Assembly: GCF_028649535.1 (NCBI RefSeq)
Contig: NZ_JAQSJE010000009.1
Coordinates: 248,001-312,000, forward strand
From: Mannheimia cairinae
Lineage (GTDB): Bacteria; Pseudomonadota; Gammaproteobacteria; Enterobacterales; Pasteurellaceae
Direction: 5' to 3'
DNA length: 64,000 nucleotides
Made by a program: the position numbers and the translations under genes. Of the stretch, positions 1-8,412 are shown one piece after another; the stretch's first letter is position 1, and each line of letters opens with the position of its first letter. The notes beneath the pieces were generated by a model. That model did not search any database. It saw only the letters and a program-made list of their open reading frames with translations, and was not told the origin of the DNA.

Positions 1-610
1 ACCATACTCGAGTAGCTAAGAGACGGTTTTCTGGTAAGAATCGACTAAATGATCGCATTAACACCATTTTGTCTTTTAATAAGAAAAATACCATTAAAGG
101 AACTAAAAAGGTATAAATACCTAAACCAACTAAGCTAATAATAGAGTTAATAGAAATTGCGAGTAATGATTCTCCCATTTTTAGAATATTGCTTTTAATT
201 GTACTGAGCATTGAGTCTAGCGTAGCATAATCAACTAGTTCTGGATAATGTTCAGGTAAGGCTTGTAACCAAGCATTCAATAAATTAAACATTGAAGGAA
301 GATCTTGAATGAAAGTTACCGCCTGATTCCAAAGTGTAGGTAATAACACTACACCTAAAAAAGATAAAATTGTAATAAAGCCCCCAAGTACAACAATTAC
401 ACTTAAGGTGCGAGGGAATTTAAGTTTTGCAGATAAAAAGCGGATTGGCCATTCTAGTAAATAAGCAAAAACAATCGCAACTAAAAGTGGCATCAATAAA
501 TGGCTAAAAAAATAGATGATGCCAAAGCCAATAATTAAAATTCCAAGCAAAACTACAATTTGGGGGTCAGTAAACTTTTTTCGATACCAATCTTGTAACA
601 TTTGAAACAT
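1..610 (-). CDS. perM: PerM-like AI-2E family transporter (C-terminus cut by window edge)
   Basis: Polytopic inner-membrane protein of the AI-2E transporter/PerM family. The reading frame opens at an ATG at 608-610 and runs off the left edge, so about 203 N-terminal residues of a family normally near 350 are visible. The start MFQMLQDWYRKKFTDP, followed by a hydrophobic segment and then LLVAIVFAYLLEWP, closely matches the beginning of E. coli PerM. Several hydrophobic stretches follow. It lies 59 bp after the methyltransferase gene on the same strand, with a small hairpin (643-660) between. Family members export various solutes (a permease role, AI-2 or Na+/H+ have been reported); the substrate here cannot be read from sequence. 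Confidence 0.85.
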   Translation of the reverse strand, partial: MFQMLQDWYRKKFTDPQIVVLLGILIIGFGIIYFFSHLLMPLLVAIVFAYLLEWPIRFLSAKLKFPRTLSVIVVLGGFITILSFLGVVLLPTLWNQAVTFIQDLPSMFNLLNAWLQALPEHYPELVDYATLDSMLSTIKSNILKMGESLLAISINSIISLVGLGIYTFLVPLMVFFLLKDKMVLMRSFSRFLPENRLLATRVW

Positions 611-642
611 ATAGAATTGCCTTTTATGAGAGGATAATTATC

Positions 643-660
643 CGCCCAATAACTTGGGCG
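643..660. other. Small GC hairpin between methyltransferase gene and perM
   Basis: CGCCCAA / TTGGGCG with a TAAC loop. No T-run follows on the minus strand, so it is more likely an mRNA processing or stability element, or a leaky terminator, than a strong terminator. Confidence 0.4.
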
Positions 661-669
661 AGATAATGA

Positions 670-1425
670 TTATTTTTGACTACAAACTGCAATGAACCCC
701 ATTTTTTTATCAGGATCATTGAATGTTTTATACATTTTATTGAAGATTTCTCTGTTTTCAGGTTTTAAGGCATTGCCAATAATTTTCATTGCACCTAAAA
801 CACCTTCATCATAAATTAAACCTTTAGGAGAGAGCAAAGACATTTCGCCTGAAAAAGTATCTACATTACGAAATCCGCATTGATGAAATAGATTTTTCCA
901 GTCTACTTTGGTTAATGGCGTTACGCTAACGTTAATTGCATCACGTAGCTCTGCTAATATTGGCTCAGCCTCTTCTGTGTTTAAAACAACATCGTGGGTG
1001 AGTAAAAAGCCATTTGGTTTGAGGACTCGAAAATATTCTCGAATTGCTTTTTCTTTTGCTTCAATCGGCAACATTGTTAGCATTGCTTCGTTAATGACAA
1101 TATCAAAGCTTTCATCCTCAAAAGGCAGTTTTGTGGCGTTAGCACGCTGAACTTGTACTAAATGTTCAACTTCATTTTCTTTGATGTTTTGGCGAGCTTT
1201 TTCTAACGCTTCTTCATCTAAGTCAATACCAGTAATTTGACATTCAAACTGTTTTGCTAATTGAATTGAAGTTGTTCCCATATTACACGCAACTTCAAGA
1301 ACCTTTTTTTCTTTACTAAAATCACCATTAGCAATCAGCCAATCGGTTGCTAATTTACCGCCTGGACGTAAACGAGTTTTGCCTAAACGGGCTAAAAAAT
1401 TATGGCCAACTTCTTCTTTTTTCAT
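670..1425 (-). CDS. Class I SAM-dependent methyltransferase, function unknown
   Basis: A 251-residue class I methyltransferase with the Rossmann SAM-binding signature near residues 41-55 (LEVACNMGTTSIQLA), the acidic ribose-binding end of strand 2 (ITGIDLDEEAL) and the motif IV region FDIVINEAMLTML. It has a C-terminal extension after the core that I cannot assign to a substrate class. The start is an ATG at 1425; a good AGGTTTTT-type Shine-Dalgarno is only weakly visible. It precedes perM on the same strand. The family includes ubiquinone/menaquinone, small-molecule and rRNA methylases, and nothing here distinguishes them. No frameshift or unusual composition is seen. Confidence 0.8.
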   Translation of the reverse strand: MKKEEVGHNFLARLGKTRLRPGGKLATDWLIANGDFSKEKKVLEVACNMGTTSIQLAKQFECQITGIDLDEEALEKARQNIKENEVEHLVQVQRANATKLPFEDESFDIVINEAMLTMLPIEAKEKAIREYFRVLKPNGFLLTHDVVLNTEEAEPILAELRDAINVSVTPLTKVDWKNLFHQCGFRNVDTFSGEMSLLSPKGLIYDEGVLGAMKIIGNALKPENREIFNKMYKTFNDPDKKMGFIAVCSQK

Positions 1426-1577
1426 AAAAACCTCTGAATTTGCAAAATTTTATAAAAATCAGACCGCTTGTATCGGATTTATTAAATAATTATACCCAAT
1501 TTTTTTGTTTTCTTATATACAACAATGAGGGATTTTGGCAGAATATGCCACGTTTTTAAAATAAGAGGAAACATAAA

Positions 1578-1775
1578 ATGACAAAAAGAGATAATAGCTA
1601 TGCACATACTCGAGGGGAAATTAAAGAGAGTGCAGTAAAAGCACTTGTAACTGACCCATTGTTTAGAAGCCGAGTTGAGAAAAATCGTAAAGGCAAAGGT
1701 AGTTATCGCCGACACGAAAAACATAAAAATGCAGCTTATCGCAAAGGCGAAACCCCATATAAAAGTATTCATTAA
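1578..1775 (+). CDS. arfA: Alternative ribosome-rescue factor ArfA
   Basis: A 65-residue very basic protein. Its core ([20 protein letters not shown] then [14 protein letters not shown]) matches E. coli ArfA almost residue for residue. ArfA rescues ribosomes stalled at the 3' end of non-stop mRNAs by recruiting release factor 2 and is a backup for tmRNA. A strong GAGGAA site sits 8 bases before the ATG. The last codons, from about codon 58, and the stop codon lie inside a 14-bp hairpin (1751-1795). That arrangement is known in arfA homologues, where RNase III cutting or early termination makes the message itself non-stop, so protein appears only when tmRNA fails. The E. coli-like hydrophobic C-terminal tail is absent; this ORF is 65 residues rather than 72. 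Confidence 0.93.
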   Translation: MTKRDNSYAHTRGEIKESAVKALVTDPLFRSRVEKNRKGKGSYRRHEKHKNAAYRKGETPYKSIH

Positions 1776-1802
1776 GAGTTTTTTTATATGGGGTTTTCTT
1801 TT
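1751..1802 (+). terminator. Hairpin overlapping the 3' end and stop codon of arfA
   Basis: Arms AACCCCATATAAAA (1751-1764) and TTTTATATGGGGTT (1782-1795) pair perfectly over 14 bp, followed by TTTTCTTTT. The arfA stop codon (1773-1775) is in the loop. It serves as intrinsic terminator and probable RNase III target for arfA. It also lies at the convergent end with bioD. Confidence 0.85.
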
Positions 1803-1831
1803 GCAAAAAAATTATTTTTTTTAACCGCTTG

Positions 1832-2551
1832 TTATTTGGTGAAATACTCAAACAATGGTTCTGGGTTTTGAATATAAGCAGTGAGTTCCTTACGTTCAGG
1901 GTGTCCCATATAAGGAAATTGCCCAAGTAATGGAGCATTGATTTTTTTACTTAAAAGCTCTATTAATTCGTGGTAATGGCGTAATCCTGGATTAATACGA
2001 TTAGCTACCCAACCTACTAGTTTCATACCTCTTTGTAAAATTTCATTTGCCGTAAGAAGTGCGTGATTTACACATCCCTCTTTAATTCCGACCACTAAAA
2101 TAACCGGCATATTATTTTGTTCTACCCAATCTGCAAAACTATAATCTTTGTTAATAGGTGTTAGCCAGCCATAAGTGCCTTCAACAATAACATTAGGGTA
2201 GTTTTCTTCTAACCGTTTTAAATCTGCGTTGAGTTTTTCAACTTGAATATGGTGAACAGCATCTAATGCAGCAAATACAGGGGTGCTGGAATGAATAAAG
2301 GTATAACTATTAATATCTCGATAACTGACATCTGTTGGGCAACTATCTAAAATAGTTAAAACATCTGTATTGTCTTCAGCAGCATAATCATACTGATTAG
2401 GCTCTGTTGGTAGTGAATCATCGCCACCACAGGCAATCGGTTTATAACCAACAACAGGGAAATTGTGTTCGGCAAGTGTTTGGATAATTGCTCGAGTTAC
2501 CACAGTTTTCCCTACGTTGGTATCTGTTCCGGTAATAAATAATGAGGGCAT
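1832..2551 (-). CDS. bioD: Dethiobiotin synthetase
   Basis: ATP-dependent carboxylase that closes the ureido ring of 7,8-diaminopelargonate to give dethiobiotin, the penultimate biotin step, in the cytoplasm. The N-terminus FITGTDTNVGKTVVTRAI contains the BioD P-loop (GTDTNVGKT). GYKPIACG carries the substrate-binding lysine, and VIVEGTYGWLTPI is the conserved VEGAGG-type loop in altered form. At 239 residues it has the usual length. An AAGGAACCACTT ribosome site precedes the ATG. No other bio gene is in the window. It follows the ROK regulator gene by 51 bp on the same strand and could be co-transcribed. The VEGTYGW variant is typical of the second BioD type (YnfK-like) in enterics, so a paralogue elsewhere would not be surprising. 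Confidence 0.9.
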   Translation of the reverse strand: MPSLFITGTDTNVGKTVVTRAIIQTLAEHNFPVVGYKPIACGGDDSLPTEPNQYDYAAEDNTDVLTILDSCPTDVSYRDINSYTFIHSSTPVFAALDAVHHIQVEKLNADLKRLEENYPNVIVEGTYGWLTPINKDYSFADWVEQNNMPVILVVGIKEGCVNHALLTANEILQRGMKLVGWVANRINPGLRHYHELIELLSKKINAPLLGQFPYMGHPERKELTAYIQNPEPLFEYFTK

Positions 2552-2602
2552 AAGTGGTTCCTTTTAGAAAAAATTATGCCACGTAGTTTAACGAAGAAAA
2601 AA

Positions 2603-3790
2603 TTAATTTATACTGTCTTTGATCAAATTTCCGTCATAAACTCCTTGTTTTATTGCTGAACACGCAATTAATGGACTATTCCAATCATATTGACTAGTAA
2701 CTAAATCAATTTTTAGCCCCTCTTGTAAGAGATTTTTGTGTAATTTTTCGGATATTTGAGCAAACAAAGGATCTTTCGCTTGTAATAAGGGAGAATTCAG
2801 CATTATACGTTCACTTGAAAAGATATTGACTAAATTCATTAACGCATAAGCAATATTATCACTAATATGCTCTAAAATTTCTAATGCAAGCGGTTGATTT
2901 TCATTAATTTTTTGACAGAACATTGAAATTTTTTGTTCTTGCGAAGCCAGATCATTTGGCAAGTAGCGGTCAATTAATTTTACCAGAGCAGGAAAAGTAA
3001 TTTGATTTGCTAACTGATAGCGATGAATATTATCTAATTCGGGGAATATGTCATCACTCAAATGACTAAATCTAGGCATTAGCATTGTATCGACATTCAT
3101 TTTAGATTGTTTATGTAAGAGAGTGCCATTGAGTAAAACACTTAGATTGACGGTATCATCTAGCTGTAAAAAGATAACATTATTGTTACTAATTAAAGAA
3201 CCAAGTGTCGATTCAGCTAGCAACCACAATTTGAAATGTTCACTCAGTAATATTGGGCAATTAAATAACTCTTGTAGTTTTTGTGTAATATTACAATGAA
3301 TTGTTTGATTACCTAATTGAGAAATGCTGTTTTTTTCCGCATTAATTTTACCCACAACACTAACAGATACTGCAAGTAAGTGATGAGAGTCAATGCCATA
3401 GGTTTGATAGAACTCTTTTACAATTTGTAGGATATAATTCTCTAAATTAGGATAATTCTCTAAAGAAACGGTATAATCTTGCTTATAAACCTGCGTACCA
3501 TTTAATTGGCAGAGGGAAATTTCAATTTTTTGGGGAGATATCGTAATACAAAGTAATTGCCAGAAAAAATTAGATACTGCTAATCCAACGGCAGGGCGGC
3601 CTCGAGATAAATTATTTTGAACCGTTCTTTCTAGAATAAAGTGCTTATCTATTAAAATTTTTGTCAAATTTGTGACAGAGGCTGGAGCAAGCCCTGATAA
3701 TTTAGCTAAGTCGGTTCGAGAAATAAGTTCGAATTGCTCTATGAGGCGATAAATTTTCCCTAAATGCTGAGCTTTATTGTCTGAAAACAT
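2603..3790 (-). CDS. ROK-family (Mlc/NagC-like) transcriptional regulator lacking the zinc motif
   Basis: A 395-residue regulator with an N-terminal winged helix-turn-helix (residues about 8-60, LISRTDLAKLSGLAPASVTN) that is clearly Mlc/NagC-like, and a C-terminal ROK domain. I choose the ATG at 3790 over an upstream ATG at 3811 because AAGGA lies 8 bases before it and nothing similar precedes the other. The ROK signature GHxxxxxxxxxCxCGxxGC is absent: no cysteine cluster follows the LLNGTLLH segment, and the kinase phosphate loop is also degenerate. Mlc needs that zinc site for repression, so this protein must hold its fold differently or has another job. It is divergent from rnd, with a CRP-like site between. 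The effector and targets are unknown. Confidence 0.75.
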   Translation of the reverse strand: MFSDNKAQHLGKIYRLIEQFELISRTDLAKLSGLAPASVTNLTKILIDKHFILERTVQNNLSRGRPAVGLAVSNFFWQLLCITISPQKIEISLCQLNGTQVYKQDYTVSLENYPNLENYILQIVKEFYQTYGIDSHHLLAVSVSVVGKINAEKNSISQLGNQTIHCNITQKLQELFNCPILLSEHFKLWLLAESTLGSLISNNNVIFLQLDDTVNLSVLLNGTLLHKQSKMNVDTMLMPRFSHLSDDIFPELDNIHRYQLANQITFPALVKLIDRYLPNDLASQEQKISMFCQKINENQPLALEILEHISDNIAYALMNLVNIFSSERIMLNSPLLQAKDPLFAQISEKLHKNLLQEGLKIDLVTSQYDWNSPLIACSAIKQGVYDGNLIKDSIN

Positions 3791-3868
3791 TTTAAATCCT
3801 TGTGTTGGCATTTTAAATGGTAATTATTTTTTGATATAAAAAAAATAACAATCTTTTTTTGTTTATAA

Positions 3869-3884
3869 TGAGAAATAGATCACA
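3869..3884. promoter_or_regulatory. Candidate CRP site
   Basis: TGAGA-AATAGA-TCACA matches the TGTGA-N6-TCACA consensus at 9 of 10 positions. It sits between the divergent ROK regulator and rnd. Because the ROK gene resembles a sugar regulator, CRP control of that gene is the more natural reading; this is inference. Confidence 0.45.
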
Positions 3885-3922
3885 TAATTATTTTACTTTT
3901 TTAAAAAATTAGGAAGAGAGTA

Positions 3923-5041
3923 GTGAAATCGTTAATTAGCTATCAATGGATAAATACAAATAGTCAGTTATCAACAATATGCGAAGAGGCTAGAAAAGCA
4001 AAAGTAGTTGCATTAGATACTGAGTTTATTCGTACTCGGACCTATTATCCCATTTTGGGGCTTATCCAGTTGTTTGATGGTAAACAAGTGAGTTTGATAG
4101 ATCCTTGTGCCATTACAGATTTTGCTCCATTTATTGCCTTATTAGCGGATCCTGATACAACCAAAGTGTTGCACGCTTGTAGTGAAGATTTAGAAGTATT
4201 TGAGCATCAATTTAACCAATTACCTCAGCCAATGCTAGATACCCAAATTATGGCAGGTTTTGCAGGAGTTGGGACATCAATAGGATTTGCTAAATTAGTT
4301 TTACATTATTTAGATATTGAGTTAGACAAAGGTGCTTCACGTACTGATTGGTTAGCTCGTCCATTAAGTGAAGAACAATTACAATATGCTGCTGCGGATG
4401 TATGTTTTCTATTGCCTATTTATGAAGAATTAGCAAAAGCATTAGAAAATAGCAGATGGGAAAAAGCTGTGAATGAAGAATGTGAAGCTTTATTAGGAAA
4501 GCGAAAGATTATTGAAGATAAAAATAAAGCTTACAAAAACATCACTAATGCGTGGCGATTAAATACACAAGAGTTAGCTATTTTACAGCTATTGGCTAAA
4601 TGGCGTATTGAGGAAGCACAAAAGCGGAATCTAGCACTTAACTTTGTTGTTAAAGAAGCGAGCTTATGGCAAATTGCAAAAATTCAGCCGAAGCATACAT
4701 CTCAACTTTTAGAGTTTATGCACCCCAATGAAGTTAGAATTCACGGTAAAAAAATATTGTGGTTGGTCGAGCAAGGAAAAGCGGTTGAGCCTGATGCACA
4801 GCCTGCTCCGATTATTCGATTAGTTGATGAACAAGGTTATAAATATAACTTGCAGGCAATGTTGCAAAAATTAGATGAAATTCGTCCGCTTGACCTTGCC
4901 ACAGAATTATTAGCGAGCAGACGGCAATTAAATCAGCTTTTTAAATGGTTTATTGATGGGCAGCCACAAGAAAAACTCCCTGAATTATTGATAGGATGGC
5001 GAAAACCATTTGGTGAGCAATTATTAAGCGTGTTATCTTAA
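3923..5041 (+). CDS. rnd: Ribonuclease D
   Basis: 3'-5' exoribonuclease of the DEDDy class that trims tRNA and other small-RNA 3' ends. Exo I is ALDTEFIRTRTYYP (about residues 30-43, with Asp and Glu as metal ligands). Exo II is around LHACSEDLEVF, and Exo III carries the YAAADVCFL tyrosine/aspartate motif. A C-terminal HRDC region follows (about residues 205-290). At 372 residues it matches E. coli RNase D. The start is GTG, supported by AGGAAGAG 8-12 bases upstream. It is followed after 48 bp by lrp on the same strand. Confidence 0.93.
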   Translation: MKSLISYQWINTNSQLSTICEEARKAKVVALDTEFIRTRTYYPILGLIQLFDGKQVSLIDPCAITDFAPFIALLADPDTTKVLHACSEDLEVFEHQFNQLPQPMLDTQIMAGFAGVGTSIGFAKLVLHYLDIELDKGASRTDWLARPLSEEQLQYAAADVCFLLPIYEELAKALENSRWEKAVNEECEALLGKRKIIEDKNKAYKNITNAWRLNTQELAILQLLAKWRIEEAQKRNLALNFVVKEASLWQIAKIQPKHTSQLLEFMHPNEVRIHGKKILWLVEQGKAVEPDAQPAPIIRLVDEQGYKYNLQAMLQKLDEIRPLDLATELLASRRQLNQLFKWFIDGQPQEKLPELLIGWRKPFGEQLLSVLS

Positions 5042-5089
5042 ACCATCAAACACAACCTCATAGATTAAAGAGCTTAAAAAGGAACTGAT

Positions 5090-5572
5090 ATGGAAAATAA
5101 AAAACTACCTAAAGCACTAGATGCTATCGATCTCAAAATTCTAAATGAGCTACAACGTAACGGAAAAATTTCAAATATTGAATTATCTAAACGAGTAGGG
5201 CTGTCACCGACCCCCTGCTTAGAAAGGGTAAAGCGTTTAGAAAAGCACAATGTTATTATGGGGTACAAAGCGTTACTTAATCCAGAATTATTGGAGGCCC
5301 CCTTATTAGTGATTGTAGAAATTACATTAGTGCGTGGTAAGCCAGATGTTTTTGAAGAATTTAATAAAGCAATTCAGTTGCTTGATGAAATCCAAGAGTG
5401 CCATTTAGTTTCAGGCGATTTTGATTATTTATTGAAAACCCGTGTGGCAGATATGGCGGCATATCGTAAGCTATTAGGCACAACATTATTGCGACTACCA
5501 GGGGTAAACGATACTCGAACTTATGTTGTAATGGAAGAAGTCAAACAAACGAACTATTTACTATTAAAATAA
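5090..5572 (+). CDS. lrp: Leucine-responsive regulatory protein Lrp
   Basis: A 160-residue feast/famine regulator. An N-terminal helix-turn-helix (about residues 12-62, LDAIDLKILNELQRNGKI then VGLSPTPCLERVKRL) is nearly identical to E. coli Lrp, and is followed by the RAM ligand-binding/oligomerisation domain (about 70-155). An AAGGAACTG ribosome site lies directly upstream. It binds DNA as octamer/hexadecamer and senses leucine to control amino-acid metabolism. The lrp-ftsK order, with only 10 bp between the two genes, is the conserved gammaproteobacterial arrangement. Confidence 0.95.
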   Translation: MENKKLPKALDAIDLKILNELQRNGKISNIELSKRVGLSPTPCLERVKRLEKHNVIMGYKALLNPELLEAPLLVIVEITLVRGKPDVFEEFNKAIQLLDEIQECHLVSGDFDYLLKTRVADMAAYRKLLGTTLLRLPGVNDTRTYVVMEEVKQTNYLLLK

Positions 5573-5582
5573 GGAGAATTAG

Positions 5583-8270
5583 GTGATAGAACAACTTAAG
5601 CCCCACCTAAAAAGTAAAGAGAATTTTATTAAACTCATATTATTATTTAATTGCTGTTTCGGTATATACCTACTTATTGCTTGGGCAAGTTATAGCCAAT
5701 TAGATAATGGTTGGACAGTATCTAGCAGTATTACACAAAATACATTAAACAAAACAGGCAGTTTTGGAGCTTGGAGCATTGATATGCTTTATGCAATGTT
5801 TGGTAAAACTGTTGTCTTAATTCCTTTTTCATTAATTATTTCTTCTATCTATGTACTTGGAATGGGATTAACTAATGAAATGAGCTGGAAGGTTTTCTTC
5901 TTAAGATTGATGAGTTTTCTGTTGTTAATGACAGGGTTATCAGGCCTATTTAGTGTATTATTCTCAAATAGTGCTTATTACTTATCTGGTGGTTTTATAG
6001 GTGGGGTTTGGCAGAGTGTGCTTGGCGAAAGCTTAGGGCAATTTGGAGCATTATTTATTGCAATGCTTTGTACTGTTGCAGGCTTATATTTTTGTTCGGC
6101 TCACTCTTTATTTCCTATTCTCATTCAGTTTTATGATTGGGTGACTGCAAAATCTGACGCTCAGCCAGTAGGCTCGACTAAAAAAGTGCAAAAAGAAGTT
6201 GAAAATCAACCGCCTGTAGAAGAAATAGCTGAGGTAACAAATGAAGAGGCTACTCTACAATCACAATTTACCGATATTACAGCATTCAAACGTCCTAATA
6301 TTAGTGGCTTAAAGCATCCTAATAATGAAACAGAATCACTTAATGATGAGCAAAGTGTTGCTGAAATGTATAATGCTGAGCGTGATTTAGTTCTGCCAAC
6401 AGTGAACATTAATCTGCAACTTGATACAAGCCCATTAGCTGAAGTTACAGAACATTCTAGTTACGATGAGCCATTATCCGTGCCTAATGATGTTAAATTA
6501 CCTCAAATACGTTTGCATACAACAGCAGAACAAGAAGCTGAAACAATAAGAGAAGAAGTTACTTTTAGCCCAAGAGAGAATCTTTTAGCTCAAGAAGAAA
6601 AGAATGGATTTCTTGAGGAAGAGGTTTATAAAGAAAATATCGTCAAAGAACATAATGACATACGAGAAGTAACCCCCGATTTTGTTGTTGCTCATCCAAA
6701 AGTAATGGAAGATATTAGTGAAAAACCAACCTATCCGAAAGGCTATGGAGAAACCTTGATACATCCGTTCTTACAACGAACAGTAAGTACAGAAAAACCA
6801 ACGACTCCTTTACCAACTTTGGATTTATTAGATAAAGCCCCAGTTCAAACACAACAAATTACGGAACAAGAGATTCGTGAAACATCAGCTCGTTTAGAGC
6901 AAGAATTGGCAAATTTTGGGGTAAAAGCTACAGTTGAAGATGTGCTTGTCGGCCCTGTCGTAACAAGGTATGAAATTCAACCTGCGGCAGGGGTAAAAGC
7001 GTCTAAAATCACCAATTTAGCTAGCGATATTGCACGTGGTTTAATGTTTAAAGCAATTCGTATTACCGATGTAATTCCAAACAAACCTTATATGGGGATT
7101 GAAACCCCTAATAAGCATCGAGAAACTGTTTGGTTGCGTGATGTTTTAGACAGTGAGGCTTTCCGCCAAACTAAAGCGATTTTGCCAATGGCATTAGGTA
7201 AAGATATTAGTGGTGAACCTGTGGTTGTCGATATGGCTAAAATGCCACATCTATTAGTCGCAGGGCAGACTGGTGGCGGTAAATCTGTCGGGGTAAATAC
7301 AATGATTTTAAGCTTATTATTTAAGCTTACCCCTGAACAAGTCCGCTTTATTATGATCGACCCAAAAGTGGTAGAATTATCTATTTATAATGATATTCCG
7401 CATTTATTAACACCAGTGGTTACCGATATGAAAAAAGCAGCCAACGCATTGCGTTGGGCGGTAGAAGAAATGGAACGTCGTTATTTATTGGTAAGCAGTT
7501 TACAGGTGCGTAATATTGAAGGCTATAACGATAAAATTGATCAAGCAGCAGCAATGAATTTCCCGATTCCTGATCCGACTTGGCGACCAGGCGATTCAAT
7601 GGATAAATTACCACCGCCATTACAAAAATTAAGCTATATTGTTTTAATTGTTGATGAATTTGCCGATTTGATGATGTCTGCAGGCAAAGAAGTGGAAGAA
7701 TACATTATGCGAATTGCACAAAAAGCACGAGCTGTTGGTATTCACCTAATTTTGGCAACGCAACGCCCATCAACAGATGTCATTACGGGGGTTATTAAAG
7801 CCAATATTCCAAGCCGAATTGCATTTACCGTGGCAAGTCAAATTGACTCCAGAACTATTTTAGATGCCGGCGGTGCAGAAGCCTTATTAGGCAGAGGGGA
7901 TATGCTATATTCCGGTGCAGGTAGTCCAGATATTATTCGTGTTCACGGAGCCTTTATGAGCGATGATGAAGTGCAACGTGTAGCGGACAACTGGCGAGCG
8001 AGAGGCAAGCCAAACTATCTTGATAGTATTGTTGAATCCAAAGATGAAAACGCAGATGCAAAAAATGAAAATGCAGGCGGAGAGGTTGATCTGTTATTTG
8101 ATGAAGTTGTAGCCTATGTAATTGAAACAGGCTCTGTCTCTATAAGCCATCTTCAACGTCGTTTTTCTCTTGGTTTTAACCGAGCTGCGAGAATTGTGGA
8201 TCAAATGGAAGCTCAAGGTATTATTTCTGAGCCAGGGAAAGGCGGAAAACGAGAAGTATTAGCACGATAA
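5583..8270 (+). CDS. ftsK: DNA translocase FtsK
   Basis: Septal DNA pump that clears and aligns the chromosome terminus and activates XerCD at dif. Four or five N-terminal membrane segments occupy about residues 18-190. A charged linker (about 200-430) follows, then the motor with Walker A GQTGGGKS at about residues 561-568 and Walker B IVLIVDEFADLMM near 690. The C-terminal winged-helix gamma domain (about 825-895), which reads KOPS and contacts XerD, is complete. At 895 residues it is far shorter than the 1329-residue E. coli protein because the linker is short, which is usual in Pasteurellaceae. The start is GTG with AAGGAG 6-8 bases before it, 10 bp after lrp. Confidence 0.96.
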   Translation: MIEQLKPHLKSKENFIKLILLFNCCFGIYLLIAWASYSQLDNGWTVSSSITQNTLNKTGSFGAWSIDMLYAMFGKTVVLIPFSLIISSIYVLGMGLTNEMSWKVFFLRLMSFLLLMTGLSGLFSVLFSNSAYYLSGGFIGGVWQSVLGESLGQFGALFIAMLCTVAGLYFCSAHSLFPILIQFYDWVTAKSDAQPVGSTKKVQKEVENQPPVEEIAEVTNEEATLQSQFTDITAFKRPNISGLKHPNNETESLNDEQSVAEMYNAERDLVLPTVNINLQLDTSPLAEVTEHSSYDEPLSVPNDVKLPQIRLHTTAEQEAETIREEVTFSPRENLLAQEEKNGFLEEEVYKENIVKEHNDIREVTPDFVVAHPKVMEDISEKPTYPKGYGETLIHPFLQRTVSTEKPTTPLPTLDLLDKAPVQTQQITEQEIRETSARLEQELANFGVKATVEDVLVGPVVTRYEIQPAAGVKASKITNLASDIARGLMFKAIRITDVIPNKPYMGIETPNKHRETVWLRDVLDSEAFRQTKAILPMALGKDISGEPVVVDMAKMPHLLVAGQTGGGKSVGVNTMILSLLFKLTPEQVRFIMIDPKVVELSIYNDIPHLLTPVVTDMKKAANALRWAVEEMERRYLLVSSLQVRNIEGYNDKIDQAAAMNFPIPDPTWRPGDSMDKLPPPLQKLSYIVLIVDEFADLMMSAGKEVEEYIMRIAQKARAVGIHLILATQRPSTDVITGVIKANIPSRIAFTVASQIDSRTILDAGGAEALLGRGDMLYSGAGSPDIIRVHGAFMSDDEVQRVADNWRARGKPNYLDSIVESKDENADAKNENAGGEVDLLFDEVVAYVIETGSVSISHLQRRFSLGFNRAARIVDQMEAQGIISEPGKGGKREVLAR

Positions 8271-8283
8271 TAGTAAGTACGAT

Positions 8284-8344
8284 AAGCGGTTAGATTTTTG
8301 TAAATTTTTGCAAATTTAATGAAAAATCTGACCGCTTGTTTTTT
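8284..8344 (+). terminator. ftsK terminator made of an inverted uptake-signal pair
   Basis: AAGCGGTTAGATTTTT (from 8284) pairs with AAAAATCTGACCGCTT (ending 8337), followed by TTTTTT. Both arms carry the uptake-signal core, a common terminator design in this family. Confidence 0.8.
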
Positions 8345-8412
8345 ACGATAGTAGAATACTCGTGTTTCAGTTAAAATTAACCTAATTTATACCTTATTAG
8401 GTGGAGTGTATT

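Noticed and set aside
1482-1938. Minus-strand frames overlapping arfA
   Set aside because: They are antisense to arfA and bioD ends; the arfA frame has the ribosome site and clear homology.
3790-3811. Seven-residue longer start for the ROK regulator
   Set aside because: The upstream ATG lacks a ribosome site, while AAGGA is well placed for the ATG at 3790.
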